Assembly: GCA_046260765.1 (NCBI GenBank)
Contig: JBHEOO010000001.1
Span: 77,443-141,442 of the forward strand
Reading direction: 5' to 3'
DNA from: Chromatocurvus sp046260765
GTDB taxonomy: Bacteria > Pseudomonadota > Gammaproteobacteria > Pseudomonadales > Halieaceae
DNA length: 64,000 bases
The translations under genes and the position numbers were made by a program. This document shows, piece by piece, positions 55,222 to 63,945 of this stretch (the first letter of the stretch is position 1; every line of letters begins with the position of its first letter). Below the pieces are notes generated by a model. It saw only the letters and a list, made by a program, of their open reading frames with translations. It was not told the origin of the DNA and did not search any database.

Positions 55222-56827
55222 TCAATAGGCTTCGGTCAAACCTGCCGCATTCAGGGGATCATCATCGATGCCGGCCCAAGGGTCCGTGATCTGACCGAGG
55301 CGCCGGAAGATCGAGGCAATAGTATATCGATCCGGTGCCATGTCGGAGGCGAAGGCTTCGGGCCAATGCAGGGGGGTCGCCACCGGCGCGCCAGGGCGGG
55401 CGCGGACAGCATAGGGCGCGACGGCAGTCTGAGCGTGAGCCGTACGGAAGGTGTCTATCAGCACCTTGTCGCCCCGTTTCGCCTTGCGCTGTTCGGTGGT
55501 GGCGAGCCCTGGATGCGCCTTGGCGACCTCCTCGGCCAGAGCGCGGGCGAAAGGCCGCAGCCGCTCGACTTCGACCGAGGCATCGAGCGAGAGAACAATG
55601 TGCAGCCCGCGCGAGCCGGTTGTGGCCACGAAGCTGGGCATGGCTCGCCTGTCGAGGGCCTTCTTGACCGCCCGGGCCACCTCCTGCACCTTGGCGAAAT
55701 CATCGTCCGAGGGGTCGAGGTCAAACACCATCCGGTCGGGCTTGCGCGACGCACCGGTCCGGGCCAGCGCCAGATGCGGTGTGATACAGCCCTGATCCGC
55801 CAGATAGACGAGGGTGGCCGCCTCGGTCACGACGACATGTGTGACGGTGCCATCTTCCTTGGGAACCTCCGCCCGCTCGATCCAGTCGGGGAAGTAGTCC
55901 GGAATGTTCTTATGAAAGAATCCTTCCGCCTCGATTCCATCCGGAAAACGCTGCATCGTAAGGGGCCGATTCCGGTAATGGGGCAGCGCAGTCTCAGCGA
56001 TTTTCGCATAGAATTCGGCGAGATCGAGCTTGGTGAGTCCGTCAGCCGGAAAAAGCACCTTGGCAGCGTTGGAGATCTCGACATCGCGGCCGCCGACCGT
56101 GAGGATTTTCGTGTTCATGCGCTCGGCGACGAAGTCCCGCGCGGGCTGTTTGCCCCATGGCGCGAGTCCGGATGAGCGCGATCGGGCAGGTCCGCGACAA
56201 GCCCGGCGATATCATCACCCTCGCTCATTTGCTGTCGCCTGCGACGATATCGTCCAGATCGCGGCCTGAAACCACCGAGAATGGTTCCGTAGAGACGGGG
56301 TTTCTCCGCGCGTCCGCCGTGTCGTCGTCCGTCTTTATAAACAGCCATTGATCTGCGTCGTCATCGATCCGCTGCAAAGCATAACCCCCTCGGATCTTCT
56401 CGCCGGAGAGCAAGACACTCGCGTGCCCGTCTGCCAGCGCCTCGGACATGGGGTGCAGCCCATCCTCGCTTTCGGTGATGTTCTCGTAGGTGCCATGGTC
56501 CCAGACAAGAACGGTCCCCGCACCATATTCGTCCTCGGGGATCACCCCCTCGAAATCGGCATAATCAAGCGGGTGGTCTTCGGTCGCGATCGCGAGCCGC
56601 TTCTCGCGCGGGTCGGTAGATGGTCCCTTCGGCACGGCCCAGCTTTTCATCACGCCGTCCACCTCCAGTCGAAGGTCGTAGTGCAGGTTGCTGGCGTCAT
56701 GCTTCTGGATCACGAAGCGGGGTTTTTGTGATGGGCCGTTAGCCTCGCCGCGGGGTTCCGGGCTTTGCAGAAAGTCACGCCTTTCGCGGTAACGCTTCAA
56801 TCGGTCACTTTGGTGCTCGTGTTTCAC
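55222..56827 (-). pseudogene. ligD: LigD (NHEJ DNA repair) gene lacking its central ATP-dependent ligase domain
   Basis: Two intact domains flank a scar. From GTG 56827 (GGAGGAG upstream) to TGA 56225 lies the 3'-phosphoesterase domain (about 200 aa): LKRYRERRDF, VIQKHDASNLHYDLRLEVDG, SWAVPKGPS and ATEDHPLDYA, with the catalytic His and Asp residues. From ATG 56118 to 55222 lies the polymerase/primase domain (298 aa), with VFDLDPSDDD (Asp133, Asp135) and TTGSRGLHIVLSL. Between them only about 100 bp remain: one frame reads DDIAGLVADLPDRAHPD, the usual lead-in to the ligase domain, and the polymerase frame reads GKQPARDFVAERM, the usual end of it. About 300 ligase residues are missing and the frames no longer join. 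No Ku gene is nearby. Confidence 0.85.
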
Positions 56828-57257
56828 CCTATTTACCGTCTCCTCCGCTGCAACAGAGCAACGTCGCTTAGCGGGATAATAACGCAGTTCGCCAATCGCG
56901 TCAGGGAGGCGGCTGGTCACGGATTCAGAAGTAGCTTAGATCTTTGGGTGACGTGTCCCTGCTGCAAGCCGTTGTTTTTGCGTCTCGCTACCAAGCGCAT
57001 ATACTGGACAGTAATGTTCTCGGCAGTGAAGGAGATTGATGCAGGTCATTGCCGTGGTCGGCTTCGACAGTTTTCTGAAAATTACCTCGCCAGGCGAATC
57101 GGCCAGAAGGCAGACGTGCGGTTCGTGCCCGCGATAACCAGGCAGAAAACGGTGATTCGAGGCAACGATTATTCTTTTGAAGAGCGTCTGGCGCGCGTCG
57201 TCACAACGCATTGGCGTCTTCACAGCGGAGATTCTCGCATTTGATTGAGGAGGTCCT
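56828..57257. other. 430-bp region without a firm gene; possible 32-codon ORF at 57039-57137
   Basis: No gene can be supported. A small plus-strand ORF at 57039-57137 has a good ribosome site (AAGGAG, 5 nt before ATG) and encodes 32 residues beginning MQVIAVVGFDSF and ending in a CGSC pair; it may be chance. A 12-bp palindrome, TACTG-GA-CAGTA, lies at 57002-57013. Longer frames across the region look like noise. The promoter and ribosome site of the CocE-type gene lie at the right end. Confidence 0.3.
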
Positions 57258-59306
57258 TTGCACTATCGCGACGACTTTCCACACGCAGTAAGAGAACTGC
57301 GGCACATCGAAATACCGCTGTCGGATGGTACACGGCTGGCAGCGAGAATCTGGCTGCCGACCGACGCCGTCGACACGCCGGTGCCGGCGGTTCTCGAGTA
57401 CATTCCCTACCGCAAAAATGACAGGACGGCGTGGCGGGATTCGCTCATGCATCCTTATTTTGCCGGTCACGGCCTCGCATCGGTGCGCGTCGATCTGCGC
57501 GGCAGCGGCGATTCGGAGGGCGTTCTGGAGGATGAATACCTGCAGCGGGAGCTCGACGATGGCGTGGAGGTGTTGCGATGGATCGGCGAACAGACCTGGT
57601 GCAACGGACGGGTTGGGATGATCGGCATTTCCTGGGGCGGCTTTAACGGACTGCAGCTGGCGGCGATGCAGCCGCCTGAACTCGCCGCCATCATCAGCGT
57701 GTGCTCCACGGATGATCGCTATGCCGACGATGTTCACTACATGGGCGGCTGCATGCTCGGCGACAATATCTCCTGGGCGACGCAGATGTTTGCCTATAAC
57801 GCCATGCCGCCGGATCCGGCGAACGTCGGCGAGCGATGGCGGGAACTGTGGCTACAGCGGCTGGCGGCGAACGAACCCTGGCTGCTGAACTGGATGCAGC
57901 ATCAGGACCGGGATGATTACTGGCGCCACGGTTCAATCTGCGAGGACTGGTCGCGGGTTCGTACACCCATCATGGCCGTCTCGGGATGGGCGGATGGCTA
58001 TTCCAACGCGGTCTTCCGCCTGTTGCAGCACCTGCCGGGTCCCAGACAGGGGCTCATCGGTCCCTGGAGTCACAAATACCCCCATCTCGGCGAGCCCGGT
58101 CCCGCCATCGGCTTCCTGCAGGAATGCCTGCGTTGGTGGCGAGAGTGGCTCTGTGGCGAAAACACGGGAATCATGCAGGAGCCCATGCTGCGCGCCTGGA
58201 TGCAGGAAAGTGTCCCGCCGGTAGCCCGCTACGAGCATCGGCCCGGTCGCTGGGTGGGTGAGGATGTATGGCCCTCTCCGGCCATTAATACCCTGACGTT
58301 CTACCTGAAGCCCGGTTACCGTCTTTTGCCGGAGAAGAGCGGGGGACCCGAGCCATCGGCCAATCCCGGCGGCAAGCCTTTCATCACGCTCAAATCGCCA
58401 CTCAGTACGGGACTGTTTGCGGGCAAGTGGTGTTCCTACGCGGCAACGCCGGACCTTCCCCATGACCAGCGGCAGGAAGACGGCGGCGCCCTCGTCTTCG
58501 AAAGCGATCCGCTCGAGGCAGACATGGAAATTCTCGGGGCGCCGGAGCTTGAGCTCGAGTACGAGGCGGACAAGCCTGTGGCGATGGTCGCCGTGCGCCT
58601 GTCGGATGTGGACGATGACGGTCACGCGACACGAGTGACCTACGGAGTGCGCAATCTGGCCCATGGTGATGACAATCGCACGGCTCCAGAGCCGATCCCT
58701 GCTGGCGCGCGCCGTCGTGCGCGAGTCCGACTGAACGATATAGCCCAGCGTTTCCCGGCAGGGCATCGCATCCGGGTTGCGATTTCCACAAGCTATTGGC
58801 CGCTGGCGTGGCCTGCGCCGGAACACGGCAAGCTGAGGGTGTTCACCGACGCCTGCTGGTTGAGCCTGCCGGTGCGCCAACCGCGGGAGGCAGATGCCGG
58901 CATAGTGTTTGAACAGCCGGAAGCGGCGGCGCCTCACGCAGTGGAGCAGCGGGGCACGGAGAATCACAACTGGCACGTTGTATATGATCTGGCGTCGGAT
59001 CGTCACACGCTCATCGTGACTGATGACAACGGGCTGCAGTATCTAGCCGATGCTGACCTATTGCAGGGCGATGCCACCGAGGAGCGCTATTCCTCGGTTT
59101 CCGACGATTATCAATCCATCGAGGCTGAGACGCACACCCGGCGCATGTTGAAGCGAGATAAATGGCATTGTGTGATGCAAACGCGGATTCGTGTCACGGC
59201 TGACGCAGCGTATTTCTACCTTGTTGCCGAACTCGATGCCTGGGAGGGTGAAACACGCATCTTCAGCCGTAACTGGGATGAACGCATCAGAAGACACCAT
59301 GTTTGA
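57258..59306 (+). CDS. CocE/NonD-family serine hydrolase (X-Pro dipeptidyl-peptidase S15-like)
   Basis: A 682-residue hydrolase for esters or amides of uncertain identity. The N-terminal alpha/beta-hydrolase domain has the SDGTRLAARIWLP opening, the oxyanion segment EYIPYRKNDR (Tyr), and the nucleophile Ser125 in MIGISWGGFNG. The acid and base lie near VSGWADGYSN and GPWSHKYPH. A C-terminal jelly-roll (X-Pro dipeptidyl-peptidase C-terminal) domain follows, with FESDPLEADMEILGAPELELEY. The TTG start is supported by a near-perfect GAGGAGGT 5 nt upstream. No signal peptide is visible, so it is cytosolic. Confidence 0.88.
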   Translation: MHYRDDFPHAVRELRHIEIPLSDGTRLAARIWLPTDAVDTPVPAVLEYIPYRKNDRTAWRDSLMHPYFAGHGLASVRVDLRGSGDSEGVLEDEYLQRELDDGVEVLRWIGEQTWCNGRVGMIGISWGGFNGLQLAAMQPPELAAIISVCSTDDRYADDVHYMGGCMLGDNISWATQMFAYNAMPPDPANVGERWRELWLQRLAANEPWLLNWMQHQDRDDYWRHGSICEDWSRVRTPIMAVSGWADGYSNAVFRLLQHLPGPRQGLIGPWSHKYPHLGEPGPAIGFLQECLRWWREWLCGENTGIMQEPMLRAWMQESVPPVARYEHRPGRWVGEDVWPSPAINTLTFYLKPGYRLLPEKSGGPEPSANPGGKPFITLKSPLSTGLFAGKWCSYAATPDLPHDQRQEDGGALVFESDPLEADMEILGAPELELEYEADKPVAMVAVRLSDVDDDGHATRVTYGVRNLAHGDDNRTAPEPIPAGARRRARVRLNDIAQRFPAGHRIRVAISTSYWPLAWPAPEHGKLRVFTDACWLSLPVRQPREADAGIVFEQPEAAAPHAVEQRGTENHNWHVVYDLASDRHTLIVTDDNGLQYLADADLLQGDATEERYSSVSDDYQSIEAETHTRRMLKRDKWHCVMQTRIRVTADAAYFYLVAELDAWEGETRIFSRNWDERIRRHHV

Positions 59307-59324
59307 TCCTATCGGTTGTAGGAT
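59306..59324. terminator. Small hairpin after the CocE-type gene
   Basis: ATCCTA-TCGGTTG-TAGGAT begins at the stop codon. The 6-bp stem has no T-run, so it is only a weak terminator candidate between convergent genes. Confidence 0.25.
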
Positions 59325-59398
59325 ATGCTGGTGGGTGTAGTCTCCCTGCGCAGGGTCTCGGTTCTGCCGGCGCTGTCCAGTAGCAACTGCGGCGGTGG

Positions 59399-59821
59399 TT
59401 ATTCGCTGTCGCTGGTGACGGCCTCGCTTACAGCCTGCTCCACTTGTGCCATGCTATCCTCTACCGCCCTGCGGATACAGACAGGTGTTCGTGGAGAGCC
59501 CGCAGGATATTGCTCTTCCAGTTGTTCACAGATCCGCGTAGCGGCTTCTTCTATGCGCTGTTCCAGTTCCCGCAGGTCGGCAGTTCGGGCGAGATTGAGA
59601 TCGGTAATATCAAGAGCCTCGTCTCGCTCGACAATAAGTCCGCCCGTTGGATCTGTGCGTGTTTCTCTGATAATGCGCGGCGCCACCACGACCACTTCTT
59701 CCATCACCTTTTTGTCGTCAATTTCCAGCAGATCCTGATCCTGCTGAGCAAATGCCGGAAAGTGACAAGCCGCTACCAGGACCAGTGTGGTAGTAACAGC
59801 TCTGCGCGTTTCGTCTGCCAT
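59399..59821 (-). CDS. Exported UrcA-family-like protein
   Basis: A 140-residue protein with a signal peptide (TTTLVLVAACHFPAFA) and good ribosome site (GGAGAG). The C-terminal half shows the UrcA pattern: 'ITDLNLARTADLRELEQRIEEAATRIC' followed after about 15 residues by a second Cys (TPVCIRRAVEDSM), probably a disulfide. The central stretch, VVVVAPRIIRETRTDPTGG, is also typical. UrcA-like proteins are periplasmic and of unknown function. It is convergent with the CocE-type gene. Confidence 0.7.
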   Translation of the reverse strand: MADETRRAVTTTLVLVAACHFPAFAQQDQDLLEIDDKKVMEEVVVVAPRIIRETRTDPTGGLIVERDEALDITDLNLARTADLRELEQRIEEAATRICEQLEEQYPAGSPRTPVCIRRAVEDSMAQVEQAVSEAVTSDSE

Positions 59822-60191
59822 AATCAGGTGCTCTCCAGTTTTCTATCGTTAAACTTTCACCGGACTCACTCCGGACAATCAGGCTGGCGACAGCCCCCTC
59901 CGCTATTGCGCTCTTTCAAGCGTCTGGTTGATATTACTATACGCCTTATCCATGACATCCTCTATGGCACCACTAACGCAGCTGCCTTGCGTACGTCAGT
60001 CGTGCGGCTGAGATCGAGATCAGTTGACTTAACGATCAGGCTCTACACGGTAAGTGTAGACAACACTGCGGTGGCACGCTTGATCAGGGTCAATCAGACG
60101 GCAGAAAACTGTCGTCCAAAATGGGCGCGGTCAGAGACCGGTAACGATGGCCGCTGTGCGCCTCATCGCGACGATAATGCTGTAGAGCAGC
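59822..60191. other. 370-bp region without a gene
   Basis: No credible open frame. A 7-bp inverted repeat, TCTACAC-GGTAA-GTGTAGA, at 60042-60060 could be an operator or a weak hairpin downstream of the ybhN operon. Nothing else stands out. Confidence 0.35.
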
Positions 60192-61193
60192 TCAAGGCCC
60201 TGGTTGAGGGGGGTCGCAGCTGCGGTCATGTTGACGTGCACTGCCCGCTTTTTCCATGCACAGATAGATGACGAGGGCAATAGACAACGGCAGCAGAAAA
60301 TATATGGCGCGGTAGGCGATCAATCCGGCCAGGAGATCACTCTTGTCGATTTCGTGACTGAGCAGGGCAACAAAGACTGCCTCCAGAACGCCCAGGCCGC
60401 CGGGAATGTGGGTGATGACTCCAGCGATGCTGCTCATCATCAGGGCGGCCAGCACAATGGGGTAGAAGGCCTCGCCTGGCAACAGAATATAGATAAGCAG
60501 TGCCATCAGCGACCAGTTCAGTGCTCCCAGCATGAGTTGAAGAATTGCCAGTCGGGAATGGGGAAGCGTAATCCGGTAACTGCGCCAGTGCCAGGAGCGC
60601 CTGCGCGAGACGTGGCAGGCCACCAGATAGCCCAGTGAAACCGCCAGCAGGATAAAGCCCAGCAGCTGGAGAAAAAGCGGCGATATTTTCCAGGACACAG
60701 GGACATCGATTATATCCAGAGCAAACAGCACGCCAGCCACCAGCATGTAGCCCGTCCAGTTGGCAATCACGCTGATGCTGAGGATGCCGGTGATGGTAGA
60801 AACATCCAGCCCAAAGCGGCTATACAGCCGGTAGCGCATGCCAACGCCTCCCAGCAGCGCCCCGAAATTGAGGTTGAATGCGTAACATACGTATGCCAAC
60901 GGTAGCACCCGGCGCAACGCCAGGTGGTGGTTTGTGTAGAAACGGCCCAGCAGATCGTAGCTGCTGAATACGAGAAAACTGCCAGCGGTAATAGCAACGG
61001 CACTGGCAAGGGTCACCGGATCATAGCTCAGCAATGTGTTCAGCACCCTCTGCCACTCGATGTCCCTGAGCATGCGGTAGAGTAAGACCGACACGGCAAT
61101 GAAAAAGCCAAGTGTAAGAGCATTTTTCAGGTAGCGGACAAGCGGCCTTGCGTGGCCGCCGTTACTGTCCGTGCACTTTGCTTCTCTGACCAT
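60192..61193 (-). CDS. ybhN: YbhN-like inner-membrane protein (LPG synthase TM / flippase-like family)
   Basis: A 333-residue protein with about eight predicted TM helices, of the UPF0104/lysylphosphatidylglycerol-synthase TM family, without the catalytic domain of MprF. The GALLGGVGMRYRLYSRFGL, FSVIANWTG-like and HIPGGLGVLEAVFVALL segments are family marks. YbhN-type proteins are proposed to help phospholipid transport between membranes. It overlaps clsB by 32 bp and is the last gene of the ybhP-clsB-ybhN operon. Confidence 0.88.
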   Translation of the reverse strand: MVREAKCTDSNGGHARPLVRYLKNALTLGFFIAVSVLLYRMLRDIEWQRVLNTLLSYDPVTLASAVAITAGSFLVFSSYDLLGRFYTNHHLALRRVLPLAYVCYAFNLNFGALLGGVGMRYRLYSRFGLDVSTITGILSISVIANWTGYMLVAGVLFALDIIDVPVSWKISPLFLQLLGFILLAVSLGYLVACHVSRRRSWHWRSYRITLPHSRLAILQLMLGALNWSLMALLIYILLPGEAFYPIVLAALMMSSIAGVITHIPGGLGVLEAVFVALLSHEIDKSDLLAGLIAYRAIYFLLPLSIALVIYLCMEKAGSARQHDRSCDPPQPGP

Positions 61194-62415
61194 TCTCTGA
61201 TTTCCCCTGACCCTTCATGTCGCTGTGCCGGCGACGTTGGCGCCGGTAGTCGAACAGGGATTTTATGCGTGGCGTATGGCAGGGCAGCAAACCGGCAAGC
61301 CTCGGGAATCGCCGCAGAAAGTGAAAGGCGAGGAACATCAACGGGACCCTCCACCAGTGTCCCCGCATTGCGCTGCGACAGCCGATTTTTTGGCAATCCT
61401 TCCGCATCATTTCCACGAGGTGGGCATGCAGCTGGCGATTCAAAATGTTGTCACGCATGAAAACATTGGCTTCCAGGTTCATGTAAAGACTTAGTGGATC
61501 GAGATTGGTGGAGCCGACGGTTACCCATTCCTGGTCGATAATGGCGATCTTGCCGTGGAAAGGATGCCTGATGTATTCGTAGACCGCTATGCCGTGGCGC
61601 AGCAGGTAGTCATAAAGCAGAGTGCCGAGCAACCTCGTGTACTGCTTGTCTGGCTTGCCCTGCAGTATCAGGTCGACCCGTATGCCGCGCTCGGCGGCGT
61701 TTCGTAATTCACGTAAAATGCGGTAGCCGGGAAAGAAATAGGCGTTAGCCATGATTATATGCTCACTGGCATTGCGTATTCCCTGGAGATACTGCTCTTC
61801 TATATCGGTGCGATGCGTCTCGTTGTCTCGCAGGGCGAGCAGCGCAGCCGCTGCCCCGGTTTCAGCCGTCACAGGCTCCATGGCAACCTGCTGCCCGGCG
61901 TCGCCGCCCTCCGTCAGCAGTTCCCGGCTGGCCCGATGAATATCCTGTACTACTGGCCCCCGCACCTTCACTGCGTAATCCTGCTTTGCCAGGTCGCCGT
62001 AGCTCCTGAGATGCTCGGCGCTGAAATTGATGCCGCCGATCAGCGCCGTTTCTCCGTCCGCTACGATAATCTTGCGATGGAGCCGCCTGAAAATGTTGGT
62101 GCGTATGCCCAGCATAGGACGTTTGGGTTCAAACATCCGGAAGCGTACACCCGCCTCCACCAATTGGGCGACGTAGTCCGGATCGAGCTCGGCGGTGCCG
62201 TAGCCATCCGCAGTGACCTCTATGTTCACTCCTCGGTGGGCGGCAGCCAGCAGCGCGTCCCGCAGTTGCATGCCGACCTGGTCGGCGGCGATGATGAAGG
62301 TCTCCAGCAGAATTTCCCTCTCCGCGCGCCTGATACAGTCGAAGACGCAGGGAAAGAACTGCTCGCCGTTGATAAGTAATTCAAGCTCATTGCCCTGCCG
62401 CCAGTGATATTTCAC
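61162..62415 (-). CDS. clsB: Cardiolipin synthase B-like phospholipase D protein
   Basis: A 417-residue enzyme of the PLD superfamily making cardiolipin from phosphatidyl donors. Two HKD motifs are visible: LHRKIIVADGETALIGGINFS and FHGKIAIIDQEWVTVGSTNLD. There are no N-terminal TM helices, as in E. coli ClsB. The C-terminal tail is basic. The GTG start overlaps the upstream ybhP stop (GTGA), so translation is coupled. Operon order is identical to E. coli ybhP-clsB-ybhN, which supports the subtype. Confidence 0.92.
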   Translation of the reverse strand: MKYHWRQGNELELLINGEQFFPCVFDCIRRAEREILLETFIIAADQVGMQLRDALLAAAHRGVNIEVTADGYGTAELDPDYVAQLVEAGVRFRMFEPKRPMLGIRTNIFRRLHRKIIVADGETALIGGINFSAEHLRSYGDLAKQDYAVKVRGPVVQDIHRASRELLTEGGDAGQQVAMEPVTAETGAAAALLALRDNETHRTDIEEQYLQGIRNASEHIIMANAYFFPGYRILRELRNAAERGIRVDLILQGKPDKQYTRLLGTLLYDYLLRHGIAVYEYIRHPFHGKIAIIDQEWVTVGSTNLDPLSLYMNLEANVFMRDNILNRQLHAHLVEMMRKDCQKIGCRSAMRGHWWRVPLMFLAFHFLRRFPRLAGLLPCHTPRIKSLFDYRRQRRRHSDMKGQGKSENGQRSKVHGQ

Positions 62416-63167
62416 AGCCTGACGCCGGCAATCAACGGAGCGTGGTCGGAGAGGTGAGACCAGGGCTTATGAGAATGGACCTTTGGGTCCACGGGGGATG
62501 CATTGCGCAGATATATCCTGTCCAGCCGGAGTATTGGCCAGCGAGCGGGGAAGGTTCTTGCTGAGGCGCCGTAGGTATCGGCGAAAACTTCGCGCATTCC
62601 GCAGTTCTCCAGAATCCGATTGGCCTGCAGGCGCCAGTCGTTGAAGTCGCCGGCGACAATTACCGGCGCCTCGCGTGGGAGGTCCTCGAGCAGGTCACAC
62701 AATAACATCAGCTGTCGCCGGCGGTGTGTTTGCCTCAGGCCCAGGTGTACGCAGACGGTGTGGATCTGCCCGCGGCCTGGTATATCCACCACGCAGTGGA
62801 GCAAGCCGCGTTCCTCGGCGCCGCTGAGGGTGATGTCGAGATTCTGATAGTGGGGGATGGGGAACTTGGAGAGCAGGGCATTGCCGTGGTTGCCCTGAGG
62901 ATAAACCGCATTTCGCCCATAGGCGAACTGCGGCCACAGGGTATCGGCGAGGTATTCGTACTGGGGCACCGGTAGCCAGTTTGCGAGGCGCCTTGCGTGT
63001 CCCTCGTGAGCGCCAATGACCTCCTGCAGAAAAACCATATCCACAGCCGAGACGTTGATGGCATCGCGCAACTCAGGAAGTATGTATCTGCGGTTGAGCA
63101 GGGTGAATCCCTTGTGCACATTGAGGGTCATCACGCGCAGACTATTCTGATCAATCACGTGCGGCAT
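62412..63167 (-). CDS. ybhP: YbhP-like endonuclease/exonuclease/phosphatase family protein
   Basis: A 251-residue EEP-fold hydrolase. Catalytic patterns: MTLNVHKGFTLLNRR (Asn), DMVFLQEVIGAH (Glu), VIVAGDFNDWR (Asp, Asn) and WSHLSDHAPLIA (Ser, Asp, His). Its substrate is not known; in E. coli it is co-expressed with clsB and ybhN, suggesting a phospholipid or envelope role. ATG 63167 has AAAAAGGAC about 8 nt upstream. It is the first gene of the operon. Confidence 0.9.
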   Translation of the reverse strand: MPHVIDQNSLRVMTLNVHKGFTLLNRRYILPELRDAINVSAVDMVFLQEVIGAHEGHARRLANWLPVPQYEYLADTLWPQFAYGRNAVYPQGNHGNALLSKFPIPHYQNLDITLSGAEERGLLHCVVDIPGRGQIHTVCVHLGLRQTHRRRQLMLLCDLLEDLPREAPVIVAGDFNDWRLQANRILENCGMREVFADTYGASARTFPARWPILRLDRIYLRNASPVDPKVHSHKPWSHLSDHAPLIAGVRL

Positions 63168-63261
63168 GAGTTGTCCTTTTTGAAGAAAGGCCGTGCATTA
63201 TCTTCAGTAATCTTCATTCTCCCGAGACGTCTTGTGCCCTGACAAAAAAATTCACGGAAAT

Positions 63262-63890
63262 TCAAATGCTGGCAGCGAGTCGGAGCATCTGGCTGACATA
63301 TCCCCACTCATTGTCGTATCAGGCGAGCACCTTCACCAGATCGCCGCCCACCACAGGCGCTGAGCGTGTATCGATAATCGCCGCTCTGGCGTCACCGATG
63401 ATGTCCGTGGAAACTACGGGGTCTTCTGTAACGCCTACAATGTCGCGGTACCGGGACGAAACGGCTTCTTCTTTAAATATATCATTGAGTTCCTTCGCGG
63501 AGGTTTCCCGGCTGGTAACGAAGGTAATGTCGGAGATGGACCCGCAGGCCACGGGCACGCGGATGGCGCAGCCGTCAAAGCGGCCCTCATACTCGGGTAA
63601 TACTCCCGCCGATGCATGATCTCCATCACCGGTACGATGCAGTCGGTGGTGCAGCTTGCGGTGGATATGCATCGAGTCTCGGGGTCCTCGAGCTCGTTGA
63701 CCCCGTAAACGATGGACGGCACGTCTCCGTCCTTGGCGGGGGCCGAGAGCATGACGCGCTTGCTGCCGGCTTCAATGTGTTTCTCCATTTCAAAACGGGA
63801 CCGGGACACGCCAGTGCATTCAAGAACCAGATCCACCTGCAGCTTCGCCCAGGGCAGGTCACGGGGATCCTTGATGGCAACTTTCAACAT
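63262..63890 (-). pseudogene. Type I glyceraldehyde-3-phosphate dehydrogenase pseudogene
   Basis: Two frames together give GAPDH-like sequence. The first (from 63890) reads LQVDLVLECTGVSRSRFEMEKH through the catalytic site STASCTTDCIVPVMEIMHRR. The second resumes at LPEYEGRFDGCAIRVPV and runs to VVGGDLVKVLA, where the expected Trp codon of WYDNEWGY is TGA; after it YDNEWGYVSQMLRLAASI completes the family C-terminus. Missing are the N-terminal NAD-binding half (about 75 residues) and about 60 residues after the catalytic Cys, and the frame is shifted there. ATG 63890 has GAGGAGGAG upstream, but no active enzyme is possible. Confidence 0.87.
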
Positions 63891-63905
63891 CGTATCTCCT
63901 CCTCA

Positions 63906-63945
63906 TGCTGTGCTGTGCTGTGCTGTGCTGTGCTGTGCTGTGCTG
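63906..63945. repeat. Pentanucleotide tandem repeat (TGCTG x8)
   Basis: Eight perfect, uninterrupted TGCTG copies span 40 bp, about 15 bp upstream of the first start-like codon of the GAPDH pseudogene. Perfect 5-bp repeats are hypermutable by slippage and would shift frame if translated. The remaining 55 bp to the window end show no gene. Confidence 0.95.

Noticed and set aside
55156..56175. 339-codon open frame on the plus strand
   Set aside because: It is antisense to the LigD polymerase domain, which is clearly recognisable on the minus strand.
55222..56827. Programmed frameshift joining the LigD domains
   Set aside because: No slippery sequence is seen, and about 300 ligase residues are physically missing, so a frameshift could not restore a normal LigD.
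57002..57013. LexA box in front of the island end
   Set aside because: The half-sites TACTG/CAGTA are separated by 2 bp rather than the longer spacer of LexA operators.
56765..57244. 159-codon plus-strand frame next to LigD
   Set aside because: Its first part is antisense to the phosphoesterase domain and the rest has no ribosome site or recognisable motif; not enough to call a gene.
63906..63945. CRISPR-like array
   Set aside because: The unit is 5 bp without spacers; it is a simple microsatellite. No CRISPR repeats or cas genes were noticed anywhere in the window.
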